NCBI GenBank assembly: GCA_947493175.1
Contig: CANLQD010000004.1
Span: 62,001-126,000 of the forward strand
From: an uncultured Flavobacteriaceae bacterium
GTDB lineage: Bacteria; Bacteroidota; Bacteroidia; Flavobacteriales; Flavobacteriaceae
Length of the DNA: 64,000 bases
Direction of reading: 5' to 3'
Shown: positions 18,601 through 28,600 of the stretch, piece after piece
Position numbering within the stretch: the first letter of the stretch is position 1
Layout: every line of letters starts with the position of its first letter
Notes under the pieces: generated by a model
The model's database searches: none
Told to the model about the DNA's origin: nothing
What the model saw: the letters and a program-made list of their open reading frames with translations, nothing else
Position numbers and translations under genes: made by a program

Positions 18601-21207
18601 TACTTGTTCCCTTGCCAGTATATTAGACCAACCAGCGTCAAAGATGGTCAGCCAAACGAAGTAACTTCCTTCCACATCAATATCTTCTGGAATCGTAAAA
18701 CTAAAAGTTTCAGTACCCGAGGTATTTGCCAATATAGGATTTGAAGATCCGTCAAATACAGGAACCCACTCTCCAGTTGAAGTTTCAAAAATATTGACAA
18801 AAAGATTACCATCATCCTCTGTGTAGTAGTTCAAATCAAAAGTTAGTTCTGTGCCTGGCTCTATAAACGCTGGGATTTCAGTATTTAAGGAATGTCTTAC
18901 CGGTTTTTCCCCAGGTAAATACACCGTTAATGGCTGCCCGGGATAGAAAGCCAGTTCTGTTTGTAAATCTGTAGACATTAAGGAGATGTCTACCGTGTAA
19001 AAATCACCTGCTGGTAAATCTGTGGGAATATCAAAACTCAAGGTCGCTTCATCGGTTCCTGCAGTAACGTTTTCCGAAATGGTTATAACTTCTGTTGGAG
19101 TTTCTGTTGAAGTATTTAACAAACGGAGAATAATCGTAGCTTCGCGGTCAGAGGTGTAGTTCACACCGGCATTGAAAGTATCGCCTTGCTCTACTTCTTT
19201 TAACAGAGTGGCAGCAACAAAATTAGAAGGGTCACCCACATCTATTGTACCGTCTTTTGAATCTTTACCTACAAAATTCGCCAATAGTTTAATGTAGGCT
19301 GCTTGATAGTAGATGCCCGGCTCATTTAGTTGCCAACTATTTGTTATTTGCTGCAATTCTTCATCCCACCCAAGATTTTCAACTGTAAAAGCTTTTTCAT
19401 TGGGTTGATTTCTGATTTCCCCGTCATACAATGTATTCCCCAGCTTTACTCTATAGGGCAGGCTGTTGTCATATCTTGAATTTGGTCCTCCAGGCAGGAA
19501 ACCAGGCGCCGGGCCAAAAGTATTTGCTATGGAATTATCATATTCAGTACCTTCTTCAAACCAGGTATGGAAAATTTCAGAAACCGAAAATTCGGCTCCG
19601 TACTTGATCATACTAGATTCTTTCATGTTGGTTAAATAAGCCATAGAAAGCGGATTCACCCCATGAAAGTGGTGCAAAAGGTTTTTGGCTCTTTGAATGT
19701 ATTTGTCATTATTACCTGTATTTACCCCATATCTGACAAAATCAAAAGCAGCATTACCCAGATTGCTACGAACCTGAGCACTTCCCCAATGGAAAGAATT
19801 AAAAGCGGCATTGTACAGGTCATCGTTTTGCTCAAACATAAACAAACCTGCATTATTACTACCGGATGTTTTATTATTGATAATGTTTGCCTTTGCAGAT
19901 TGATCGGCATTGGGCAAGCTGGTATAATAAGTTAATGCGTCGCCCATAAATGTTCTGTACTGCCCCCAGGTAGTATACCCTACATAGTTGGCGTTACTTT
20001 CATAGTATTCTAAAAACGCATCTTGGTATTTCTGTTCACCTGTTGCGCCTAGTAAATAGGCAGCCGCAACAGAGGCCTCTCCTTTTTGTGGGCTTACCTC
20101 GCGGTCTGCATCACCACAGCAGACCCCGCTTCCGTCGCCATCAACGACATAGGGTTTGTTGGGGTCATATTGCGGGTCACAATTGGTTTCAAAAATACCT
20201 TCATTTAGATCCTTGAAATTTGACCATGCTAATTCGGCTCTCATCTTTAGCTCTTCCGCATAATCGGCCATTCCTGGAATGTTTTTATACACTAAATAGG
20301 CATGTGCGAACATTCCGGCAGCAGCGATGGTAGAAGAAGAACATTTTTGCTCGTAAAAACGTTTTCTTTCGTCTTCCCAAGGAACCTCGCCGAATCCACG
20401 CACTCCAATTTTAAGAAAGACGCCACCATCATCCATATCCTGCATTTTCATTAACCAATCCAATTCCCACTTTAATTCATCTAAAATGTCTGGAACACCA
20501 TTTCCCGATTCTGGAATGTTGAGGTCTAATGTATTCCACATGCTTGTATTCTCCTGGTAAGAGGTTAATAATTGATGCATTGGGGAGGAAGTAAAAGTGA
20601 CATATTTGTTTGAATCACCGGCATCCATCCATCCCTTGCTCATGTCTTTTACCAGAGCTTCATTATCCATGTCATCTACAAAATAACTATGCTCCTCATT
20701 TTCATTGAATACCTCGTTAACTACCCAATTACTTTCTGCGTAAGGCGCTTCTTTAGCAATACCCGATCTGTTGTAATAAAACATCCGCATGGCTGCTTTC
20801 AACACATCTTCATAGACATCGTCGCCAATGTGAAATTTATAGGAACGCATATCGTTTTCAACGTCATACACGTAATAATCTCCCTCTTCTTGAACATTTG
20901 TAAAGTTAAAGTGCCAACCACGGTCTCCTGAATTCTCGTGTATGGCACCATCCTTCCATATTTCCGGACTTCCGGAGAATACCGTTTCATTCGTTCCCCA
21001 TCTACGTACCTCATATGCATTTCCCGGTACAAAGGAATCATCTGCATTAAAGCCTATTTGTGGATCTACGATTACTGCAAATTTCATATCACCAAGGCGA
21101 TAACCGAATTGATCGACGGTAATGTATTTTTGAACCTCGCCCTGTTGGGCATGTGCTGAAAAGAGCGCGATTAATAGGAAAGAAAGAAGAATTCTTGTTT
21201 TTTTCAT
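15673..21207 (-). CDS. Modular GH9 glucanase with T9SS type A sorting signal
   Basis: An 1844-aa secreted endoglucanase-type enzyme. Order: signal peptide 1-20; CelD-type Ig-like domain about 25-115; GH9 (alpha/alpha)6 catalytic domain about 125-645 with DAGD (Asp195, Asp198) and the general acid Glu629 in LNEPG; a linker beta domain; six Ig-like units from about 770 to 1434, mostly 112 aa each; two copies of an unnamed domain with RRWRVRNSNDFD and GANTTKIFW (about 1440-1625); a three-unit beta-trefoil-like domain about 1630-1765; and a T9SS type A tail (VFPNPAS, GLYLLKI) about 1775-1844. GH9 enzymes cut beta-1,4-glucans such as cellulose. It is followed by a terminator and preceded by a second GH9 gene. 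Confidence 0.9.
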   Translation of the reverse strand: MKKTRILLSFLLIALFSAHAQQGEVQKYITVDQFGYRLGDMKFAVIVDPQIGFNADDSFVPGNAYEVRRWGTNETVFSGSPEIWKDGAIHENSGDRGWHFNFTNVQEEGDYYVYDVENDMRSYKFHIGDDVYEDVLKAAMRMFYYNRSGIAKEAPYAESNWVVNEVFNENEEHSYFVDDMDNEALVKDMSKGWMDAGDSNKYVTFTSSPMHQLLTSYQENTSMWNTLDLNIPESGNGVPDILDELKWELDWLMKMQDMDDGGVFLKIGVRGFGEVPWEDERKRFYEQKCSSSTIAAAGMFAHAYLVYKNIPGMADYAEELKMRAELAWSNFKDLNEGIFETNCDPQYDPNKPYVVDGDGSGVCCGDADREVSPQKGEASVAAAYLLGATGEQKYQDAFLEYYESNANYVGYTTWGQYRTFMGDALTYYTSLPNADQSAKANIINNKTSGSNNAGLFMFEQNDDLYNAAFNSFHWGSAQVRSNLGNAAFDFVRYGVNTGNNDKYIQRAKNLLHHFHGVNPLSMAYLTNMKESSMIKYGAEFSVSEIFHTWFEEGTEYDNSIANTFGPAPGFLPGGPNSRYDNSLPYRVKLGNTLYDGEIRNQPNEKAFTVENLGWDEELQQITNSWQLNEPGIYYQAAYIKLLANFVGKDSKDGTIDVGDPSNFVAATLLKEVEQGDTFNAGVNYTSDREATIILRLLNTSTETPTEVITISENVTAGTDEATLSFDIPTDLPAGDFYTVDISLMSTDLQTELAFYPGQPLTVYLPGEKPVRHSLNTEIPAFIEPGTELTFDLNYYTEDDGNLFVNIFETSTGEWVPVFDGSSNPILANTSGTETFSFTIPEDIDVEGSYFVWLTIFDAGWSNILAREQVNISFKEDTSTPATENSLSAEIPTSFEPGTTTGIEITYSALEDANIFINIFDDSSGEWVALGDGSSQSVVAGSTGIATLDVTVPEDAREGGNYIVFLNMFNADYSATLATFPNSSVTVGEGATPPTENSISASIPDIFAPGSVTPIDIEYSALEDANVFINIFDTSSGEWVSLNDGASQPVSGNTSGTITLDVTVPDDAREGDGYIVFLNLFNADYSGNLASFPNTEVSVGQVITPPTENSISAVIPDTFAPGSTTPIDIAYTALEDANIFINIFDTSSGEWVELNSGASTPVIGNTSGTVTLDITIPDDAREGDDYLVFLNLFSGDYSATLATFPNSSVSVGEGATPPTENSISASIPDIFAPGSVTPIDIEYSALEDANIFINIFDTSSGEWVSLNDGASQPVAGNTSGTITLDVTVPDDAREGDGYIVFLNLFNADYSGNLAGFPNTNVSVGQPVQPPTENSISAVIPDTFAPGTATPIDIEYTAIEDGNIFLRIYDASSGEWVALNGGASQPVAANTAGTVTLDVEVPEGVREGDGYIIFLRLFNGDWSGELASFPNTDVSVQSESIPVQNLLLTSMCSNDPETSRRWRVRNSNDFDVAVRWEVYGTDQEGLLTAVPGDTFFETETIDGANTTKIFWFNENGEEQSTVKASGGATCENPTIENLLLTSLCSDSPDISRRWRVRNSNDFDLEVRWEVVGTDQSGTLMAATGDNFFETETIDGANTTKIFWSDENGTEQSTVKASSGSICPTNVNYVLISNKQTGTYLRPNGEGTDAQIIVAENDGTDWFLWEKVPAENGYYFLKNKKTNAYFRPMNGNNGSSLLQKPVSWNGNWTQWSESLSDDGTHSYLINKATGKHIRPANAANNAVQLQPSSWRGSWTRWSFEPATAAGLVSKLPSASLTIGVFPNPASSYLQIEGNVSASSYTIYDIVGRAVKLGNLSKSTSQRIDIGALETGLYLLKIGEHTIKVVKK
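17280..17615. repeat. DNA-level repeat inside the large GH9 gene (copy 1)
   Basis: About one 336-bp Ig-unit that is nearly identical to the stretch 672 bp further on (17952-18287). This means a two-unit block was duplicated recently. Confidence 0.8.
17952..18287. repeat. DNA-level repeat inside the large GH9 gene (copy 2)
   Basis: Partner of 17280-17615. The two differ at only a small number of positions, whereas other Ig-units of this gene are clearly diverged. Confidence 0.8.
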
Positions 21208-21363
21208 TGTGGTACTTTTATGTGTGAGGTTAAATTGTTTTTGTCGGCACCCTTTCGAATGCTATTTTCTATCAGGATGTTTTTGTTCTAAGACCACGAG
21301 TAAGACCGATACGTTTTCTACCTAAGTTTCTTTATGGGATGGCCCATATTAATGGTCTGGAAA

Positions 21364-21394
21364 ATTACCCCTCACACTATTGGTGAGGGGTAAT
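21364..21394 (-). terminator. Rho-independent terminator of the second GH9 gene
   Basis: ATTACCCCTCAC pairs perfectly with GTGAGGGGTAAT around 7 nt. On the minus strand a T-run follows, 25 bp past the stop codon at 21419. Confidence 0.85.
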
Positions 21395-21418
21395 CTTTGC
21401 TAACAACAAACAAAGAAT

Positions 21419-24400
21419 CTATTCTTTAATAAATTTGAATGCTTTTTGTGGGGTACTGAGCAGATACATGCCCGAACCAAGTGGAGTGATATCGATTTGA
21501 TGTGCTGTTTTTTCGGATAATATCCCGGTTTTTACCGATTTACCTGAAATATCGTAAATGGTATAGGCACCCTGGACGTTACCCGTGATATTGAGTTGGT
21601 TTTTAGCCGGATTTGGATAGAGCAACATTTCAATATTTTCTTGTGCCGGCAATTTTGCCTTGAAGGAGGTTGTGACCGGTTCAAAGACCCAACGTGTCCA
21701 GCTTCCGCTCCAACCAGTTGGCCTTGCCACCAGGTATCTATCATCTTCGTCTAATGCTCTAAAATAAAGTCCTGTCTGCCTGTTAGCTAGGTGTACATAC
21801 GTACCATCGCCGCTATCAACCTCAGTCCATTGCGTATAGCTCCCATCCCAACCAGTTGGTTTTTGTTGCATTACCGAGCCATTTGTCTTAACATCAACAT
21901 TGTCTGCTGGTCTAAAGTATTTACCGCTCTCTTTGTTCTTAAGGTAAAAATAACCATCGCTGGTGGCCACCTTTTCCCATTGAAACCAATCAGAATTATC
22001 GTTGCTCTCTACCAAAATTTGAGCATTATTGTCAGCGCTGGCAGGTCTTAGGTAATCCCCAAGTTCTTTATTTTTGATATAATAATAGGTAGTACCAGAA
22101 CTTGGTGGCTCCTCTCCTTCACAAGAAATATTTCCAAAGTCGAAGTACCCAGTACACCAAAGACTATCTCCATCACCACAACCAGGACCTTTAACCGCTG
22201 TGTCTTCGGTTTCATAGACCTCATCGCAAACTGTGATTTTATCTATGTCCAGGTTTCGATCACAGCCGTTGACATTGCCATCGTTGGTAAAGTTTACCCT
22301 GATCGCACCACCTGAGAAACCGGAGTAGGTATAGTTTGCGAAGCTGGTGCCGATATTGTTCCAAGTTTGAACGACCGTACCGTCTACCCTTAGTTCCATG
22401 GTTTCAGAACCGCAGGTGCCCCGAGCCCTGATTACTACATCTCCATCACCAGGTCCTGGATTACCATCTATAACACTTACCGAAGTATTCGGAAAGGATG
22501 CAAGGGTACTACTCCAGTCTTCGTTGAACATATTGAGATACAAAATATAATCATTCCCTAGCGGGGTATTGGCTGGTATTTCCACAGCAAGTGTTGCCGT
22601 TCCCGATCCTGGGCTCACAGCTTGTGAAGAGCCGTCCCCATAACTGACCCATTCCGAACCACTGGTATCGAACAGCTGTGCAAAAATGTTGGCATTGGCT
22701 GCCGCTGTGTAACTTACACTTAGGGTAACGGTTTGTCCTGGGTTTACCTCTGAAGGAATTGTTGCACTGATTGAATTATCTGTTGGATTCTCCCCTCCTG
22801 TATTTTCAACCACTTCAATATCGGTGGTAGGGAACGCAGCCAAGGTTCTGCTATAATCACTGTTGAACATGTTTAGGTACACCGCATAGTTGGTTCCCAG
22901 GGGTGTGTTTTCGGGAACGTCTAGTTGAAGGGTTACGACACCGCCTCCTGCGCTGACGTTGGCCGAAGCACTTACTCCCTCGCCCACATCGGAGTACGGA
23001 TCGGTACTGCTATCCAACAGGCTCATAAAGATGTTCCCATTTTCGGTAGCACTATAGTTGATGCTGATCGACGTGCTCTTACCCCTTTCAATGGTTGCTG
23101 GAAGGGAGGTGGTAATCTGGTCAGATTCACCAAGATCATCGTCAGGGGAGGGGGAACCTGAATTTTTGCCAACAAAATTGGCCAACAATTTTATATAGGC
23201 ACTTTGGTAGGTAATCGAGTTTTCATTCAATGCATACGGATAGATTAATTGGCTCAAGGCATCGTCCCAGGCATCGACATTATCGGAATACAATTTGTCC
23301 TTGGGCTGGTCCTTTAATAATGCATCGTAGGTCACGGCGCCCAGTTTTACCTTGTAGGGATCAGGATTGTTCACCAAGGAAACCCATTGTCGGTTGGGGC
23401 CACCGGTGACATAACCGGGAGCTGGCCCATTGTTCTCGGCTGCATTATCAAAATTAGATCCATCCTTGAACATGGTATGGAAAATAGCATTAACCGAATT
23501 TTCCGCTCCCCAGCGTAGTCTGGAAGAACTCTTCATGTTGCTCAAATAAGCCATCTGTAGGGCATTGACCCCATGAAAACCGTGAAGTATGTTCAATGCC
23601 CTTTTTTTGAACAAGTTATTTTTGGAACTATTTGCGTTCGTTTCCCTGAACTTAAGTGCCGAGTTTCCGATGTTGGCACGGGGTTTAGTATTTCCCCAGT
23701 GGTCCTGGGTGTTATCGGCCCTGTAGAGATGTTCGTTCGAGGTTATGACAAATTTGGCATCGTTCACCGCCATATTTCGAGCCGATAAGATATTGGAAAC
23801 CGCTCCACTGTCTGTATTGTTAAGGGTAAGATAGTACTCGAAGGCATCTGAAACAGAGGCGTCGTACATACCCCATTCGGTTTGTTTTTCATTGGTGTAA
23901 ATACTCTCGTCGTAGTAGTTTAAAAATTCATTATGGTAATTATTGTTACCCGTTATCTGCCAGAGGTATATAGCTGCAGAAGCGGCATAACCTTTTTGAG
24001 TAGCCAAACCCCGGTCGGCATCTCCGGACCGAACGGCCTTAGGGTCGCATTCCGTATTGAAAGCCCTATTGTTCTTGCTACTGTTGGCAAACCAGTCCCA
24101 CGCATCAATGGCGGCTTGTTTCAGAGTACTGGCGTAAGAGTTCATACCTATACTTTGAAAGACCATGGAACCATGGGCATACATACTTGCTGCGGCCAAG
24201 CTTGAGGAGGAGCATTTTTTTTCGTAAAATGCTCCGGAGTTATCGTTGGTGATATCACCACCCGGAAAACCGACCTGCCCTATTTTGATAAAAACCCCAC
24301 CATCACTATCCTGCATTTTCAATAGCCAATCCAGTTCCCATTTTACTTCGTCTAAAATGTCTGGGGTACTATTGTTACTTTCGGGAATGTCCAAATCCAG

Positions 24401-25084
24401 ATTGTTCCACATGCTTTGATTCTCCATGTAGGAGGTTAGCAACTGATGTACGGTCACAGTGGCGAAGGTTACATATTTGTTACTGTCCCCAGCATCCATC
24501 CATCCACCACTCATGTCACGCGCGGTACTGGCCACTTGATTATTTACGTCGATGGCATTGTTATCCTGTTTTCTGAAGATGCCACTGAACTTCCAGGGAT
24601 CGTCTCCAAACGATTTGGTAATGTTGTTGCCAGTATTAGACAGCCGCTGGTAGTAATAAGTGCGCATGGCGGCCTTTAATACGTCTTCATACACGTTGTC
24701 ACCAACATGAAACACATGAGAATGGCGATTGCGCTGCACGTCGTAAATATAATAGTCCCCATTTTGGTCAAGTAGGGAAAAGTCGAACCACCAACCACGA
24801 TCTCCGTTATCGGGATCGGTCGCCCCGTTGTTCCATTGAACCGGACTGCCGGAGAGCATGACGGCATCATCCGAAAGCCTTCGTACCTCATAGGTGTTTC
24901 CTGGTGTAAAGGAATCGCTGGCATTAAAGCCCTGTTGGGGGTCGGCAATGATGGCCACTTTATCGTCCCCGGGCCTGTAACCAAACTGGTCTACTACAAT
25001 GTATTTTTGTAGTGTTCCGGTTTGTGCAAAGCCGACATAACATAATAAGCCTGATAGGCCAAGTAATAATTTTTTCATAATCAT
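21419..25084 (-). CDS. Modular GH9 glucanase with CBM60-like module and T9SS type A signal
   Basis: A 1221-aa secreted GH9 enzyme. The signal peptide (residues 1-20) is followed by a CelD-type Ig domain and the catalytic domain with DAGD (Asp197, Asp200) and Glu621 in LNENS. Two Ig-like units (about 655-870) follow. Next is a module at about 880-985 that resembles the calcium-dependent xylan-binding CBM60 (VVIRARGTCGSE, RVNFTNDG, GCDRNLDIDKI). A beta-trefoil-like domain (about 990-1130) matches that of the other GH9, and a T9SS type A tail (LYPNPAK, GMYLLS) ends it. An internal ATG at 25078 is an equally good start. The sister gene at 15673-21207 is downstream in the same orientation, behind a terminator. 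Confidence 0.9.
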   Translation of the reverse strand: MIMKKLLLGLSGLLCYVGFAQTGTLQKYIVVDQFGYRPGDDKVAIIADPQQGFNASDSFTPGNTYEVRRLSDDAVMLSGSPVQWNNGATDPDNGDRGWWFDFSLLDQNGDYYIYDVQRNRHSHVFHVGDNVYEDVLKAAMRTYYYQRLSNTGNNITKSFGDDPWKFSGIFRKQDNNAIDVNNQVASTARDMSGGWMDAGDSNKYVTFATVTVHQLLTSYMENQSMWNNLDLDIPESNNSTPDILDEVKWELDWLLKMQDSDGGVFIKIGQVGFPGGDITNDNSGAFYEKKCSSSSLAAASMYAHGSMVFQSIGMNSYASTLKQAAIDAWDWFANSSKNNRAFNTECDPKAVRSGDADRGLATQKGYAASAAIYLWQITGNNNYHNEFLNYYDESIYTNEKQTEWGMYDASVSDAFEYYLTLNNTDSGAVSNILSARNMAVNDAKFVITSNEHLYRADNTQDHWGNTKPRANIGNSALKFRETNANSSKNNLFKKRALNILHGFHGVNALQMAYLSNMKSSSRLRWGAENSVNAIFHTMFKDGSNFDNAAENNGPAPGYVTGGPNRQWVSLVNNPDPYKVKLGAVTYDALLKDQPKDKLYSDNVDAWDDALSQLIYPYALNENSITYQSAYIKLLANFVGKNSGSPSPDDDLGESDQITTSLPATIERGKSTSISINYSATENGNIFMSLLDSSTDPYSDVGEGVSASANVSAGGGVVTLQLDVPENTPLGTNYAVYLNMFNSDYSRTLAAFPTTDIEVVENTGGENPTDNSISATIPSEVNPGQTVTLSVSYTAAANANIFAQLFDTSGSEWVSYGDGSSQAVSPGSGTATLAVEIPANTPLGNDYILYLNMFNEDWSSTLASFPNTSVSVIDGNPGPGDGDVVIRARGTCGSETMELRVDGTVVQTWNNIGTSFANYTYSGFSGGAIRVNFTNDGNVNGCDRNLDIDKITVCDEVYETEDTAVKGPGCGDGDSLWCTGYFDFGNISCEGEEPPSSGTTYYYIKNKELGDYLRPASADNNAQILVESNDNSDWFQWEKVATSDGYFYLKNKESGKYFRPADNVDVKTNGSVMQQKPTGWDGSYTQWTEVDSGDGTYVHLANRQTGLYFRALDEDDRYLVARPTGWSGSWTRWVFEPVTTSFKAKLPAQENIEMLLYPNPAKNQLNITGNVQGAYTIYDISGKSVKTGILSEKTAHQIDITPLGSGMYLLSTPQKAFKFIKE

Positions 25085-25697
25085 GTATTAATTAGGGTTA
25101 TACAAATCGATACCAAGACTTCTAAAATCGGATCCTATCCGATTTCAATCTTGGGAGTTGCCTGGAAGACCTATGATGCTTGGGAAGGTGTGTAGCAAGA
25201 ATTAAGCTACAAGAAGTGTTAATTATTTGTTATAAACATACGTAGTATTTTGTCATTTTCACTTTTTTGAAACTCTTTTTTTGATAAATATATATTTTAA
25301 AAGAAAAGAATGACAAAATAGTTTCTGCCTAACAAACAATGTAAGTTTCTCTAATTCAATTGTTTAGGAAATATCAATAAAATTTAAACACTTTTATTCA
25401 ATAAAACTAAACCACTATGTGTTTAAAATACATAGGTTTTGAGAAAAGAATGAAATTCTTTTTGAACATTATGCCAAAGTAGCGGTAAGCAGTGCACAGT
25501 AAACAGCTTGAAACCTTTTAGAACTACCGACCGGCCTGTGCCACTGCCTACTTTTTGAAAATTTGTAAAAATTTAAAGTCTTGCACTAAAGTCCATAATT
25601 TCAACTAACGATTGTGACCAATGAAATACGTTACCCATCTTTTTGCGCAATGAATGCGGCCATGTGAGTAAAGACAGTGGTAAATCGGCACTAAACG
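25085..25697. other. 613-bp AT-rich intergenic region before the second GH9 gene
   Basis: No credible gene. It must hold the promoter of the GH9 gene at 25084. Visible structure: a perfect 12-bp inverted repeat TATTTTGTCATT (25246-25257) / AATGACAAAATA (25309-25320), and an imperfect inverted repeat of about 22 nt (25475-25499 with 25536-25557) that lies about 140-220 bp past the stop of the haem protein gene. Confidence 0.6.
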
Positions 25698-28600
25698 CTA
25701 ACGTTGTACCGCAATTTTTTTCTTTGTAGTTCGAGTGGGCGATATGAATTCCAATACGTAAACTGCTTCTTGAAGATCGGCAACCGAAATGATAATACTT
25801 TCCTGTTGCTCGGGTATTTTCTGCGAACGGATTAACTTACCATCGAGGTTCCAAAGGTTAATAAAAACTGGAATCTCTTGATTTGCTTCTAGGGCTATCT
25901 GAATATTTTGGGAAGCAGGATTGGGGTATATCTTAAGGTCATTTAAATCCATTCTTTGTACAATTGCTTCCAAACGAATAGATGCGGAGGGCATCAATAG
26001 GCTGGTCGCGGTAGAATAGGGATCTTCTATGTATTCTATATCCCCTATCCACTCTACAAATTCGGAGCCTTCCTCCAATAGGGCAACTATTTCTACTTGG
26101 GTTCCGGCCAAATACATTCCGGCCCCTTTTCCGTTGATCAGTTCCAGCTCATAGGGTATAGGTATGTTCTCTTTGAACGTAGCTTCGATGAAGACATCCT
26201 CTTCGGGCATGATGAGGGTTGCCACTGGCAGCGTAGTATCCACTATAAATTCCGAATCCCCGATCCAAGTGTCAAAAACCGTACCCTCGGGGATTTCGGC
26301 GGCAATACCTATAGCCATTCCTGCATTATAGGAACCTGAGCCATTCCCGTTTTCGACTGTAAGTGTGTATGTGTTTGGTTTCGGGTCTCTAAAACTGGCG
26401 GTAATAACAATGTTGGTCGCTGGCATGGTAAGTTGGGTACTTGCGAGCAAAGCGTTTGTCAAAAATTGGGTATCCCCTGTCCACCCATCGAAGACCTGTC
26501 CTTCTGGGACATTGGCAGAGAGGTCCACTACTTGGCCCTCGGAATAGGTTCCCCCGCCATTTCCATTGTTGACGGTAAGTGTGTAGGTGTTCGGTTCGGG
26601 ATTTTTGAAATTGGCCGTTATCGTCGCATTGGTTCCCGGCATGGTCAGCTGGGTATTGGCAAGCAGGGGGTTTGTTAGGTATTGTGTATCCCCTGTCCAA
26701 GTATCAAATACCTTTCCGTCGGGTATGTTCGCCGCTACATCGATTAAAGTACCCTCGGCATAAGCTCCGTTTCCGTTTCCGTTGTTGACGGCGAGGATAT
26801 AGTTTTCAAGATCGGGGTCCCTGAAGGTCGCCGTTACACTGACGTTCGTGGTAGGCATGGTCAGCTGGGTATTGGCAAGCAGGGGGTTTGTTAGGTATTG
26901 TGTATCCCCTGTCCATGTATCAAATACCTTTCCGTCGGGGATATTGGCCATAATATTGACCACAATACCTTCTGTAAAGCTTCCGCTTCCGTTCCCATTC
27001 TCCACGGTTAATGTGTAGACCTCGGGTTCAGGGTCCTTGAAAGTAGCAGTAACGGAAACGTTACGATTCGGCATTGTCAACTGGGTGTTTGCAAGTGTCA
27101 GGTTCGCCAGATGTTGGGTATCACCCGTCCATATATCAAAAACTTGTCCGTCAGGGATATTGGCGGCAATGTTGATTTCGCTGCCCTCTGCGTAGTTTCC
27201 GTTACCGCTCCCGTTGTTGACTGTAAGTTCATAAGTCATGGCATCCGTAGTCTTACAAGTAGGCCAGTTGGAAGCAGGGTAGTCCCACCGGGCCGTAGCC
27301 CAATCCCGTATGCGATTGAAAACATCGCAGGAAATTTCGGCATCCTGGCTTAATTTGCTCAATAGGGTAAAGAAAGCATCAATTTCAACAGCATCATTTG
27401 AATCGTTACAATCCCCTCGCCGATCGAGAAACAGGCAATTATCCGAATTGTCCGATCCATCGAGTGGAACCACGCCCCGCTGCTCCAACTCGTAATCGGT
27501 GCGGGCACTTGATTGTACCGCTACACGACGCCAGTCATCTCCGAAGCCTTCCAACACCTCCATCACCTCATCCATAAAAACCTCTTGTAATCGCAGACGT
27601 GTTGTGTTTGGAAGTGCCGTAAACGTAGATTTATCTCCGCGTCCGGTACTATATAGCCGCCACGGACTCAATTCGCGCATGTTCCATCCAGGATATCCAG
27701 AACCATTCCAAGGAGAATCCTTCGGGAGCTTTCCGGTGTTGCGCTGTTCCCCGGTTTTCAGATAGTTTTGAAAGAATCGTACCGGTTCATAAACTCCGGA
27801 TTTGGCTCCCAAACGGTGAATATGTTGTAAATTATAGGCATAGTCGTTGGGTTCTATCTGTCCGCCTCGACGGTTCCCAGGAGTTAAGGTCAGTTGTACT
27901 TGGTACCAGATAGAAGATAAATAGATACCGCGGGTTTCGGTTTCCTCGTTTCCATCATCCGTATAAAAATATGAGAGGTTTCTGTTGGCTCCAGTGATAT
28001 GTGCCGCGTTTTGGAATACGGCCCATTCCCGAATAGGCCATTCCAAAAACTCTTCATCGGTATCCGGAATGTTCGCAAGATTTAAATCGTACAACTGATA
28101 TGCTTCGATAATTTCGAACAATTTTACCGAAAACCAAGCTGAAATACTACGTTTGGCCTGTTCTCGTCTGATAGCGATTTGGCTAAAATTATTATTTACA
28201 TTTTCGGCCCAGACCGGTGAATTGGGAAAATAAGTCGTGCCCGACCAAGAAGAACCGGGCAAATTTGCGACCACCCGCTGTACTTCGGAAGCGAAGACTC
28301 CAAACGCCTCCACAATACCGTTTTGCATGTATTGGGGACCTACGCCATTTTTCGAATTAAGGCCTACTTCCCCTGTGGTGTCCAGTTTGTTTCGGAGGGT
28401 CAAGTAAGCTTGTTCCAAGTCGTTCCAGGAAGTGGCAACATCGGGTTGGTCTATCGGGTGTATTTCTGGCAACCACATATTCCAATCCGGAAACTGCACG
28501 GAAAGCTTCATGGTACGTAAGTTGGTGTTCAAATTAAAGTCCGCAATCGTGTTTCGGATGTCTTCCTCGCTTGGATCGGCTGTACCGAACAATTCTTCGA

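Noticed and set aside
25239..25244. TACGTA hexamer in the GH9 promoter region
   Set aside because: It has only one half-site and no second half at the right distance, so I do not count it in the nitrate motif set. TACGTA also occurs by chance inside genes (for example near 36).
25475..25557. Imperfect inverted repeat as a transposable element end
   Set aside because: Arms are short and mismatched, no target duplication or transposase is visible; it may simply be a hairpin downstream of the haem protein gene.
26000..27240. Regular repeats that could suggest a CRISPR array
   Set aside because: The period is 216 bp in frame with the 72-aa InlB-type protein repeats, and there are no unique spacers.
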